NCBI RefSeq assembly: GCF_900176475.1
Contig: NZ_FWXX01000001.1
Span: 372,001 to 436,000 of the forward strand
Direction of reading: 5' to 3'
DNA: 64,000 bases
Source of the DNA: Tropicibacter naphthalenivorans
Lineage (GTDB): Bacteria; Pseudomonadota; Alphaproteobacteria; Rhodobacterales; Rhodobacteraceae
Position numbers and translations under genes: made by a program
Part shown: positions 25,015-32,316 of the stretch, one piece after another
Layout: each line of letters starts with the position of its first letter
How positions within the stretch are numbered: position 1 is the stretch's first letter
The notes under the pieces: generated by a model
Database searches by the model: none
What the model saw: the letters and a program-made list of their open reading frames with translations, nothing else
What the model was told of the DNA's origin: nothing

Positions 25015-25472
25015 GCCGGGCAGTCGGCGAAGGCGTCGTCGAGCAGCGCTTGCAGCGCCTCAGCGTCCTCTTGCGTGAACGCCTCGGGCCAGTCGCTGTC
25101 GATGTCGAACACCCCCAGCAGGATGCCCGCGCCGTTGCGCACCGGCAAGACCAGCTCGGAGCGCGTGGTCGAGGAACAGGCGATGTGGCCCGGGAAGGCC
25201 TCGACATCGGCCACCAGCTGCACCTGTCCCGTGCGCGCGCAGGCCCCGCAGACCCCGCGCGAGAACGGGATCACAAGGCAGCCGTGGCCGCCTTGGTACG
25301 GGCCGATTTTCAAGAGTTCAGGCGCCACTACGCGGTAGAACCCCGTCCAGTGAAAGCGCTCGTCCGCGTGGTGCACCTCGCAGGCGATGGTCGCCATGAG
25401 GGCCACGCTGTCAGTCTCTCCCTCGGTCAGGGCGCGCAGCCCCTTGGAGAATTCGGTGTAGTCGATGCGCAT
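25011..25472 (-). CDS. msrC: Free methionine-(R)-sulfoxide reductase (GAF domain)
   Basis: A 153-residue single GAF-domain enzyme that repairs free Met-R-sulfoxide with thioredoxin. The three functional cysteines of the E. coli enzyme are all conserved: Cys65 (GCLVIPF), Cys75 (RGVCG) and Cys99 (GHIACSSTTRSELVLP). An additional Cys78 is present. The ATG at 25472 is used because upstream sequence in this frame lies inside the thiolase gene; only 5 bp separate it from that gene. The context with peroxiredoxin and thioredoxin-like genes nearby fits oxidative-damage repair. Confidence 0.92.
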   Translation of the reverse strand: MRIDYTEFSKGLRALTEGETDSVALMATIACEVHHADERFHWTGFYRVVAPELLKIGPYQGGHGCLVIPFSRGVCGACARTGQVQLVADVEAFPGHIACSSTTRSELVLPVRNGAGILLGVFDIDSDWPEAFTQEDAEALQALLDDAFADCPA

Positions 25473-25477
25473 GGCGG

Positions 25478-26650
25478 TCACAGCCGTTCGATGGCGATGG
25501 CGGTGCCTTCGCCGCCGCCGATGCAGATCGCCGCCACGCCGCGTTTGAGCCCGCGCGTCTCCAGAGCGTTCAGCAAGGTCACGATGATCCGCGTGCCCGA
25601 CGCGCCGATGGGGTGACCCAGCGCGCAGGCCCCGCCGTTCACGTTCACGATGTCGCGCGGCAAGCCCATCTCGTGCATGAAGGCCATGGGGACCACGGCG
25701 AAGGCCTCGTTGACCTCCCACAGGTCCACGTCAGAGACGCTCCAGCCGATGCGCTCCAGCAGCTTTTGCGCGGCGGGGACCGGGGCCGTGGGGAACAAGG
25801 CCGGGGCCTGCGCGTGGCTGGCGTGACCAAGGATGCGGGCGCGCGGCACTTGGCCTGCCGCCACCGCCGCATCCAGCGTCGTCATCACGAGGGCCGCCGC
25901 CCCGTCCGAGATCGAAGAGGAATTCGCCGCCGTCACCGTGCCGTCCTTGCGAAAGGCCGGTTTGAGCATCGGGATCTTTTCGGGGCGCGCCTTGCCGGGT
26001 TGCTCGTCGCGGGTGATGACCTCTTCGCCGTGGCGGCTGTGCAGGGTCACCGGGGTGATTTCCCCGCCAAACGCGCCCGAGCGTTCGGCGTCCAAAGCGT
26101 TGGACAGCGACGCCAGCGCGTATTGGTCCTGCGCCTCGCGGGTGAACTGAAAGGCCTCGGCGCAATCCTCGGCAAAGGTGCCCATGAGGCGGCCCTTGTC
26201 ATAGGCGTCTTCCAGCCCATCAAGGAACATGTGGTCGATCACCTGCTGGTGGCCAATCCGCGCCCCGCCGCGCATTTTCTCTAGCAAATAGGGCGCGTTG
26301 GTCATGCTTTCCATGCCGCCCGCGATCATCGTGGTCGCCCCGCCCAGCGCCAGCCGGTCAAAGGCCATCATGGCGGTTTTCATCCCCGAGCCACACATCT
26401 TGTTGAGCGTGGTGGCCGGGACCTCTTGGCCAAGACCCGCGGCAAAGCCCGCCTGCCGCGCCGGGGCCTGCCCCTGCCCCGCGGGCAGAACGCAGCCCAT
26501 CAGCAGCTCATCGACCGCAGGATTGCCCGCAGCGCCCCAAGCGGCCTTGATCGCAGCGCCCCCCAGCTCGGCGGCGGTCACATCCGAGAAAATCCCCTGA
26601 AACCCGCCCATCGGCGTGCGCGCGGCACCCGTAATAACGACATCTTTCAT
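25478..26650 (-). CDS. Acetyl-CoA acetyltransferase (thiolase)
   Basis: A 390-residue thiolase. The acylated Cys86 (NKMCGSGM), the conserved His in GGACALGHPIGASG and the proton-relay Cys in AICIGGGEG are all in place. It condenses two acetyl-CoA, or cleaves 3-ketoacyl-CoA, in PHB, ketone-body or fatty-acid metabolism. The ATG at 26650 is preferred; a TTG one codon earlier is possible. A palindrome TACC-GAAT-GGTA lies 30 bp upstream and may be an operator. No beta-oxidation genes are adjacent, so the pathway is not fixed by context. Confidence 0.92.
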   Translation of the reverse strand: MKDVVITGAARTPMGGFQGIFSDVTAAELGGAAIKAAWGAAGNPAVDELLMGCVLPAGQGQAPARQAGFAAGLGQEVPATTLNKMCGSGMKTAMMAFDRLALGGATTMIAGGMESMTNAPYLLEKMRGGARIGHQQVIDHMFLDGLEDAYDKGRLMGTFAEDCAEAFQFTREAQDQYALASLSNALDAERSGAFGGEITPVTLHSRHGEEVITRDEQPGKARPEKIPMLKPAFRKDGTVTAANSSSISDGAAALVMTTLDAAVAAGQVPRARILGHASHAQAPALFPTAPVPAAQKLLERIGWSVSDVDLWEVNEAFAVVPMAFMHEMGLPRDIVNVNGGACALGHPIGASGTRIIVTLLNALETRGLKRGVAAICIGGGEGTAIAIERL

Positions 26651-26679
26651 CAACTTACTCCCTCTCCTGAGAACATTGA

Positions 26680-26691
26680 TACCGAATGGTA
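26680..26691. promoter_or_regulatory. Palindromic operator candidate upstream of the thiolase gene
   Basis: TACC-GAAT-GGTA is an inverted repeat 30 bp before the thiolase start and 47 bp before the divergent STAS gene. It resembles binding sites of TetR-type regulators in general form; the regulator is unknown. Confidence 0.3.
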
Positions 26692-26737
26692 AGGAATTGC
26701 GTCTAGGGTCTGGATCAAACGCAATAGCGAGGCAGGC

Positions 26738-27073
26738 ATGAACTTTACGTCACGTTCTCTCGATGGGATCGAGGTTATCACCGTGGATGCAGACCGCATC
26801 GACGCGGCGGTCGCGATTCAATTCAAGGACCGGATGCGCGAGGAAATGGCCAGCGCGTCGGGCCGGATGGTGCTGGACTTGCAACATGTGGATTTCATTG
26901 ATTCCAGTGGCTTGGGCGCCATCGTCGCGGTGATGAAACTGATGCCGCAGGGCGCGAAACTGGAACTGGCCGGGCTGACGCCGTCGGTCGACAAGGTGTT
27001 TCGCATGACCCGTATGGATTCGATCTTTAGCATCCATGACAGCGCCGAAAGCGCCTCGGCCCACCCCGCCTGA
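26738..27073 (+). CDS. STAS-domain anti-sigma factor antagonist
   Basis: A 111-residue single STAS domain of the RsbV/SpoIIAA type. The phospho-acceptor segment DFIDSSGLGAIV (Ser56/57) is typical: the unphosphorylated form binds the anti-sigma kinase and frees its partner. The kinase gene follows 21 bp downstream, forming a classic partner-switch pair. Neither a sigma factor nor a PP2C phosphatase is in the window, so the output is unknown. Confidence 0.92.
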   Translation: MNFTSRSLDGIEVITVDADRIDAAVAIQFKDRMREEMASASGRMVLDLQHVDFIDSSGLGAIVAVMKLMPQGAKLELAGLTPSVDKVFRMTRMDSIFSIHDSAESASAHPA

Positions 27074-27094
27074 CCCCCAGACAGGAACCCTGCA

Positions 27095-27562
27095 ATGAAA
27101 GCGGAGCAGCATGGCGACGGCAGCATCACCATCCGTTGCGTCCTAAGCAGCACCGCCGAGGACGTGCGCGCTGCGCTGGCCGGGATCAATGATCTGCTGA
27201 TCAAACATGGGCGCCCGCCGGGGCTGGGCGACATGTGGGAACTGGCCTTGGCCGAGGTTCTGAACAATGTCGTCGAACACGCCTACCGGGATCGCAGCGA
27301 CGGTGAAATCCGGGTCGATCTGAAATTCGCCGACAGCTGCCTGCGGGCGCGGATCGTCGATTTTGGCGCGCCGATGCCGGGGGGCGTGCCCCCCTGCGGC
27401 AAGATGGCCGATCTGGATGTCCCGACCGAAGACCTGCCCGAAGGGGGCTTTGGCTGGTTCCTGATCCGCAGTCTGGCAAATCGGCTCACCTATCATCAAT
27501 GCGACGGCGCAAACCACCTGACCCTCGAAATCCCCCTTCAGTGCGAGGACAATTCCGCCTAA
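27095..27562 (+). CDS. RsbW-like anti-sigma/serine kinase (HATPase)
   Basis: A 155-residue GHKL ATPase of the RsbW/SpoIIAB type. The N-box ELALAEVLNNVVEHAY (Glu54, Asn57/58, His62), a G1-like VDFGAPMPGG and a GGFGWFLIR G2 box are visible. It would phosphorylate the upstream STAS protein and bind a target protein, usually a sigma factor. Its stop is followed by the region with the two RNA-like elements; no terminator is evident directly after the gene. Confidence 0.9.
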   Translation: MKAEQHGDGSITIRCVLSSTAEDVRAALAGINDLLIKHGRPPGLGDMWELALAEVLNNVVEHAYRDRSDGEIRVDLKFADSCLRARIVDFGAPMPGGVPPCGKMADLDVPTEDLPEGGFGWFLIRSLANRLTYHQCDGANHLTLEIPLQCEDNSA

Positions 27563-27643
27563 GCGCGCCGTTCATCCACAGGCTTCGCAAAATGACCGCG
27601 CCGCCGCCACATTCCCGCCGCATAGGACCGTCATACCTGTTCT

Positions 27644-27756
27644 TGTAGCTGCATATGGCTTCCCTCGGTGCCGGGCGTTTTCAGCCCCCACCCAGTGTCC
27701 GGCACCGAGGTACTACCCAAGCAAACAGTCGCGCCCCTTGGCCGGCTGTTTTTTCG
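27644..27756 (+). ncRNA. Candidate small RNA, copy 1 (possible MmgR/suhB-like family)
   Basis: This begins with TGTAGCTGCATATGGCTTCC, then an 11-12 bp stem (CTCGGTGCCGG 27664-27674 with CCGGCACCGAG 27699-27709) enclosing a C-rich loop, and ends in a strong rho-independent terminator at 27723-27756. A second copy begins 206 bp downstream, and its stem differs by a paired C-G to T-A change, supporting RNA structure. The sequence reminds me of the alphaproteobacterial MmgR (alpha-r8/suhB) RNA, but I could not search. The 5' end is a guess from where the two copies begin to match. Confidence 0.65.
27723..27756 (+). terminator. Rho-independent terminator of candidate RNA copy 1
   Basis: AAACAGTCG-C-GCC-CCTT-GGC-CGGCTGTTT forms a stem with one bulged C and one G-U pair and is followed by T6 and, after a CG, T5. 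No protein gene ends nearby, so it must end a non-coding transcript or read-through from the kinase gene. Confidence 0.85.
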
Positions 27757-27849
27757 TTTTTAATCAAAGCCAAAGCACTCCGCCACGCGGCCACAAAACA
27801 ATCAAACCAGCTCCACATTTTCGCCCTGTTTCGCGGGCATACTTGGTTC

Positions 27850-27916
27850 TGTAGCTGCATATGGCTTCCCTCGGTGTCGGGCGTTATCAGCCCCCACCCA
27901 GTGTCCGACACCGAGG
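27850..27916 (+). ncRNA. Candidate small RNA, copy 2
   Basis: A second copy of the element at 27644. TGTAGCTGCATATGGCTTCC is identical, the stem reads CTCGGTGTCGG (27870-27880) and CCGACACCGAG (27905-27915), and the C-rich loop is the same except for one base. The change at the paired position keeps the helix. Unlike copy 1 there is no U-run terminator after it, so its 3' end is unclear; the promoter candidate of the next gene lies downstream. Confidence 0.55.
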
Positions 27917-27944
27917 CTCTAACCCGCTGATACTCCCCCAACAA

Positions 27945-27972
27945 TTGACGCGCCCCGGATGACGGGTATGGT
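27945..27972 (+). promoter_or_regulatory. Candidate sigma-70-type promoter of the gamma-glutamyltransferase gene
   Basis: TTGACG, a 16-bp spacer and TATGGT precede the start codon at 27999 by 26 bp. The -35 box is strong and the -10 weak. Confidence 0.4.
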
Positions 27973-27998
27973 GCCCCCAAAGGGGAGGATCCAAATCC

Positions 27999-29576
27999 AT
28001 GCGTGATTTCCAACATCCGGGCCGCTCGGCGGTCTTTGCCACCAACGGCATCTGCGCCACGTCGACCCCGTTGGCCAGCCAAGTCGCCATCGACGTTCTG
28101 CGCCGGGGCGGCAACGCGGTAGATGCGGCCATTGCGGGCGCGGTCCTGCTGGGGCTGGCAGAGCCGCAGATGACCGGGATCGGCGGCGATTGCTTTGCGC
28201 TGATTTCGCCCGCCGGGGGCGAAGATGTGATCGCGGTCAACGGCTCGGGCCGCGCGCCCGCCGCCGCCAGCGCCGCGGCTTTGCGCGACCAAGGCCTGAA
28301 GACCGTGCCCACCGACAGCGCCCATGCGGTGACGATCCCCGGCGCGATTGACGCCTTTTGCACCATGTCCGAAAACTGGGGCAAGCTGGGGCTGGCCGAC
28401 AGTCTCGCCCCCGCGATCCACTACATGCGCGACGGCGTGCCCATCGCGCCGCGCACCGTGTTCGACTGGCGCATTGCCGAAAACGCCCTGCAAGGGGCTG
28501 CGCGCGATCACTACCTTCTGGGCGGTAAGACCCCGAATGTCGGCGACATTTTCCGCCTGCCGGGCCAAGCCGACGTGCTGGAACGCATCGCCAAAGACGG
28601 CCGCAAAGCCTTTTACGAAGGCGAAGTCGCAGAAGACATGGTCGCCGCGCTGACCGCCGCCGGGGGTGTCCACACGCTGGACGATTTCGCCGCCACAAAG
28701 TGCACCATCGGTGAGCCTTTGGCAGGCCACTACAAGGGCCGCGAGCTGCTCGAGCATCCGCCCAACGGCCAAGGCGTCACCGCGCATCTGATGCTGAACA
28801 TCCTGTCGCAATTCGATCTGGCCAGCATGGACCCCTTTGGCGCCGAGCGCGCGCATATCGAGGCCGAGACCGCCAAGCTGGCCTACGACGCCCGCAATCG
28901 CTTTCTCGCCGATCCGGCGCATATGACCCGGCTGGACCATCTGACCAGCATGGAAACCGCGCAGAAACTGGCCGCGTTGATCGACCCGAACCGGGCCATG
29001 GCCTCGGCCACTTCGATCAGCGAATCGGTGCACAAAGAGACGATCTACATCACCGTGGTCGACAAGGACCGAATGTCCGTGTCGCTGATTTACTCGGTGT
29101 TTCATAGCTTTGGCTCGGGGATCGCCTCGGACAAGTTCGGCATCCTGTTCCAGAACCGCGGGGCGGGTTTCTCGCTGGAACAGGGCCACGCCAACGAGAT
29201 GGCCGGGGGCAAGCGCCCGATGCACACGATCATCCCGGCGATGGTGCGCGACGCGGGCCGTGTGACCATGCCGTTCGGCGTGATGGGCGGGCAGTACCAG
29301 CCCAACGGCCACGCGCGGGTGATGACGAACCTCACCGACTATGGCCTTGATCCGCAGGCAGCCTTGGACGCGCCGCGCAGCTTCCCGCAGGATGGCAAGT
29401 TGCAGGTGGAACGCGGCTATTCCGACAAAGTGCGCGCCGAGCTGGCGGCCAAAGGCCACGACGTGGAAATCCCGGAAACGGCGATCGGCGGCGCGCAGGC
29501 GATCCTGATCCACGACAATGGCGTGCTCGAAGGGGCCTCGGACCCGCGCAAAGACGGCTGCGCGATCGGCTATTAA
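27999..29576 (+). CDS. ggt: Gamma-glutamyltransferase family protein
   Basis: A 525-residue Ntn-hydrolase-type protein. The N-terminal half has GGNAVDAAIAGAVLLGLAEP and TGIGGDCFALI, hallmarks of the large subunit; the predicted self-cleavage nucleophile is the Thr in HKETIYITVVDKD, which starts the small subunit. The family hydrolyses or transfers gamma-glutamyl groups of glutathione. I see no clear Sec signal, so it may be cytosolic, and the substrate could be another gamma-glutamyl compound. A GGGGAGGA ribosome site precedes the ATG. It converges with the glutathione-synthesis gene gshA on a shared terminator, which supports a glutathione role. Confidence 0.88.
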   Translation: MRDFQHPGRSAVFATNGICATSTPLASQVAIDVLRRGGNAVDAAIAGAVLLGLAEPQMTGIGGDCFALISPAGGEDVIAVNGSGRAPAAASAAALRDQGLKTVPTDSAHAVTIPGAIDAFCTMSENWGKLGLADSLAPAIHYMRDGVPIAPRTVFDWRIAENALQGAARDHYLLGGKTPNVGDIFRLPGQADVLERIAKDGRKAFYEGEVAEDMVAALTAAGGVHTLDDFAATKCTIGEPLAGHYKGRELLEHPPNGQGVTAHLMLNILSQFDLASMDPFGAERAHIEAETAKLAYDARNRFLADPAHMTRLDHLTSMETAQKLAALIDPNRAMASATSISESVHKETIYITVVDKDRMSVSLIYSVFHSFGSGIASDKFGILFQNRGAGFSLEQGHANEMAGGKRPMHTIIPAMVRDAGRVTMPFGVMGGQYQPNGHARVMTNLTDYGLDPQAALDAPRSFPQDGKLQVERGYSDKVRAELAAKGHDVEIPETAIGGAQAILIHDNGVLEGASDPRKDGCAIGY

Positions 29577-29580
29577 AGAC

Positions 29581-29609
29581 AAAGGGCGGGGATCAGACCC
29601 CGCCCTTTT
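29581..29609. terminator. Bidirectional terminator between ggt and gshA
   Basis: A perfect stem AAAGGGCGGGG / CCCCGCCCTTT with a 6-nt loop and U-runs on both strands between convergent genes. Confidence 0.92.
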
Positions 29610-29629
29610 CTCATCGCGATACCAAAGCG

Positions 29630-31000
29630 TTAGTAGCTATAGGCCGCGTAGATTTTCGACAGATCGCCGCCCCAGTCGCCGCTATAATGCTCTAGCAGTT
29701 CGTCGGCCAGAACCTGCCCGCTTTCGACGCTTTCCTTGAGCGCGTTCAGGAAATGCGTCTCGTCGGGCACAAGGCCGCCCGCGCCGGGCATGGCGCGCGC
29801 CTTGAGGCCCGCGTCGCAGATGTCCAGCACCTCGCGCGCCAGATCGTGCATCGAAATCGAGCCGACCTTGGCCTGCAAGCCTTGCTCCGACGCGCCGACG
29901 CGCAGCGCTTCGCGGGTTTCCGCGTCCCAGCCCTTGACCAGATCCCAAGCGGCATCCAGCGCGGTCTGGTCGTAAGTCAGCCCCACCCAGAACGCGGGCA
30001 GCGCGCACAACCGCCGCCAAGGGCCGCCATCCGCGCCGCGCATCTCGATGAACTTCTTGGCGCGCGCCTCTGGGAAGAGCGTGGTCAGGTGGTCGGCCCA
30101 ATCGGACAGCGTCGGCTTTTCGCCGGGCAGCGCGGGCAGCTCGCCTTTCAGGAAATCGCGGAAGGATTGCCCCAAGGCGTCGATATACTTGCCATCGCGG
30201 TAGACGAAATACATCGGCACATCGAGCGCGTACTCGGCATAGGCCTCGAAGCCGAACCCCTCGTCAAAGACAAAGGGCAGCATCCCGGTGCGCGCATCGT
30301 CCAAGTTGCGCCAGATCCAAGAGCGATAGGATTTCATCCCGTTGGGCTTGCCCTCAAAGAACGGCGAGTTGGCGAACAAGGCGGTGGCCAACGGTTGCAG
30401 CGCCAGCGCCACGCGCAGCTTTTGCACCATATCCGCCTCGGACCCGAAATCGAGGTTCACCTGAACCGTGGTCGTGCGGCGCATCATGGCGGTGCCAGCG
30501 GTGCCGACGGTGCCCATATAGCTGTCCATCAGCTTGTAGCGGCCTTTCGGCATCAAGGGCATCTCGTCGTGCGACCATTCGGGCGCGGCCCCCAGACCGA
30601 TAAAGCCCACGCCGATCTCGTCCGAGATGCTTTTGACCTCGGCGAGGTGCTCGTTCACCTCATCGCAGGTCTGGTGGATCGTCTCTAGAGGCGCACCCGA
30701 CAGTTCCAACGCGCCGCCCGGTTCCAAGGACACATTCGCGCCGTTGCGCTCCAGCCCGATCAGCTTGTCGCCTTCGCGCACTTCGGACCAGTTGTAGCGG
30801 TCGCGCAGGCCGGTCAAGACCGCGAGGATGGACCGCTCGCCCTCGTAGGGCAGCGGCTTGTGTGTATCCTTGCAGTAGCCGAACTTTTCATGCTCGGTGC
30901 CGATGCGCCAATCGGCCTTGGGTTTGCAGCCCGCGGCCATGTACTCGGCCAGTTGTTCGTGACGTTCGATGGGACCGCCACCGGATTGGGGGATGGACAT
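29630..31000 (-). CDS. gshA: Glutamate-cysteine ligase
   Basis: A 456-residue enzyme making gamma-glutamylcysteine, the first step of glutathione synthesis. The sequence has the alphaproteobacterial/plant-type GCL pattern: IGTEHEKFGY (metal/glutamate site), SLEPGGALELSGAP, and MMRRTTTVQVNLDF. The length agrees with that group (about 455 residues). It starts at ATG 31000 and is transcribed toward ggt. The proximity of a GGT-family gene suggests local clustering of glutathione turnover, though each gene has its own strand. Confidence 0.95.
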   Translation of the reverse strand: MSIPQSGGGPIERHEQLAEYMAAGCKPKADWRIGTEHEKFGYCKDTHKPLPYEGERSILAVLTGLRDRYNWSEVREGDKLIGLERNGANVSLEPGGALELSGAPLETIHQTCDEVNEHLAEVKSISDEIGVGFIGLGAAPEWSHDEMPLMPKGRYKLMDSYMGTVGTAGTAMMRRTTTVQVNLDFGSEADMVQKLRVALALQPLATALFANSPFFEGKPNGMKSYRSWIWRNLDDARTGMLPFVFDEGFGFEAYAEYALDVPMYFVYRDGKYIDALGQSFRDFLKGELPALPGEKPTLSDWADHLTTLFPEARAKKFIEMRGADGGPWRRLCALPAFWVGLTYDQTALDAAWDLVKGWDAETREALRVGASEQGLQAKVGSISMHDLAREVLDICDAGLKARAMPGAGGLVPDETHFLNALKESVESGQVLADELLEHYSGDWGGDLSKIYAAYSY

Positions 31001-31060
31001 GGGGACTCCGGGTCTGCTTACGCTTTGAAGGTCTAGGGATGCGGGGAATGCGCGCCCGTG

Positions 31061-31585
31061 TCAATGCAGCCGAGGGGCGGTATTGCGCACATCCTGCCTG
31101 CGCCAGATGACAACCGGGTGATCCGGGGTGCTTTGCATCTGCCGCAGCATGTGTTCGGTGCGGATGCCGGGCAGGCTGGCAAAGGCGTCGAACAGCGTGT
31201 CGGCCCCTTCGGCGGTCAGCGGGATCGCAAGCGGCAGTTGCCCCGGCTGGGCCAGCAGCCAGTGTGGCGGCTCGGACGTGGGGTCGAGCGTCAGGGTGGT
31301 GATGTCGTCAAGGTCGATGACCCCGCCGGACAGCGGCCCGAAATAGGTGATGCGCTTTTCGATGACGTTAACGACGCCGGGGCCGTCGCGCCCCATGCGA
31401 AAGCGCGCGCGTTGGATGCCTGCGAACCCCAGCAGAGCGCCCACCGCAATCAGCAAATAGCCGATGTAATGCAGGATACCGCCGCCGGTGAAGAACCCCC
31501 AATAGGCCCCAAGCGCGGCGATGCCAGCGCCGGTCAGCGTTTCTTTCCAACGGTTTATGGCTTCGGCGGCCTCGGGGCGGATCAT
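31061..31585 (-). CDS. Hypothetical membrane protein downstream of rsmE
   Basis: A 174-residue protein with two hydrophobic segments near the N-terminus (around residues 17-55: AALGAYWGFF and IGYLLIAVGALLGF), then a soluble beta-rich domain resembling membrane-anchored PH-like proteins (GVVNVIEKRITYFGPLSGG). No family is certain. The ATG at 31585 overlaps the rsmE stop (ATGA), so it is coupled to rsmE; an upstream start at 31612 is possible. Confidence 0.7.
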   Translation of the reverse strand: MIRPEAAEAINRWKETLTGAGIAALGAYWGFFTGGGILHYIGYLLIAVGALLGFAGIQRARFRMGRDGPGVVNVIEKRITYFGPLSGGVIDLDDITTLTLDPTSEPPHWLLAQPGQLPLAIPLTAEGADTLFDAFASLPGIRTEHMLRQMQSTPDHPVVIWRRQDVRNTAPRLH

Positions 31586-32304
31586 GCCCAATCCCCCAAG
31601 GCCTTTTGCCACAGGGTCAGCGCCGCCACCGCTGCCGTGTCGGCGCGCAGGATACGCGGGCCAAGCGCCACCGGATGCGCGTGAGTAAGCCCATGCAGGC
31701 GGGCGCGTTCAGGCTCCGAAAAGCCCCCTTCGGGGCCGATGAAGATCGCCCAAGGGCCGCGCTCTGCCGCCCCGAGGTCAAAGGCCTCGCCCACCTTGGC
31801 CTCATCGCAGAACATGATGCGGCGCGTCGCGTCCCACCCGTCGAGCAGGGCAGACATCCGCTGCAAATCATCCACCTCGGGGACAAAGGTGCCGCCGCAT
31901 TGCTCGGCGGCCTCGACCGCGTGCGCCTGCAAGCGATCCTGCCGGATGCGCTCGGCATTGGTAAACTCGGTTTGCATGGGGATGATGCGCCGCGCGCCCA
32001 TCTCGGCGGCTTTTTCGACGATAAAATCGGTGCGCGCCTTCTTGATCGGGGCAAAGCACAGCCACAGGTCGGGCGGCACCATCAGGGGCGCGGTCTGCTC
32101 CAGACACAGCAACTCCCCGCCGCGTTTGCCCGCGCTGGTGATCTGCGCACGCCACTCGCCGTCGCGGCCATTGAACAGGGCCACCTCGCCGCCGACCGCC
32201 TGCCGCATCACCCCGAACAGGTAATGCGCCTGCGGTTTCGTCAGCTCGACCGGTTGCTCCTCGCCCAGAGGGTGCTCTACATACAGGCGTATCTTGGGTT
32301 TCAT
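31582..32304 (-). CDS. rsmE: 16S rRNA (uracil(1498)-N(3))-methyltransferase
   Basis: A 240-residue SPOUT-class methyltransferase. The SAM-binding knot is visible as FIGPEGGFSEPE and LGPRILRADTA near the C-terminus, and the N-terminal PUA-like part contains LTKPQAHYLFGVMR. It methylates U1498 of 16S rRNA. The start at 32304 is chosen by alignment memory of the N-terminus (IRLYVEHPL); the open frame upstream runs through the divergent ubiA gene and is a shadow. Only 12 bp separate it from the ubiA start. Confidence 0.93.
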   Translation of the reverse strand: MKPKIRLYVEHPLGEEQPVELTKPQAHYLFGVMRQAVGGEVALFNGRDGEWRAQITSAGKRGGELLCLEQTAPLMVPPDLWLCFAPIKKARTDFIVEKAAEMGARRIIPMQTEFTNAERIRQDRLQAHAVEAAEQCGGTFVPEVDDLQRMSALLDGWDATRRIMFCDEAKVGEAFDLGAAERGPWAIFIGPEGGFSEPERARLHGLTHAHPVALGPRILRADTAAVAALTLWQKALGDWA

Positions 32305-32316
32305 GAGGCACACCAT

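Noticed and set aside
26680-26691. Assignment of the thiolase palindrome to a named regulator (FadR, PsrA or LiuR)
   Set aside because: The sequence does not match any of those consensus sites well enough; only the palindrome is reported.
27644-27916. Possible short CRISPR array
   Set aside because: Only two copies, 206 bp apart and each about 70 bp with an internal hairpin; no regular spacers and no cas genes.
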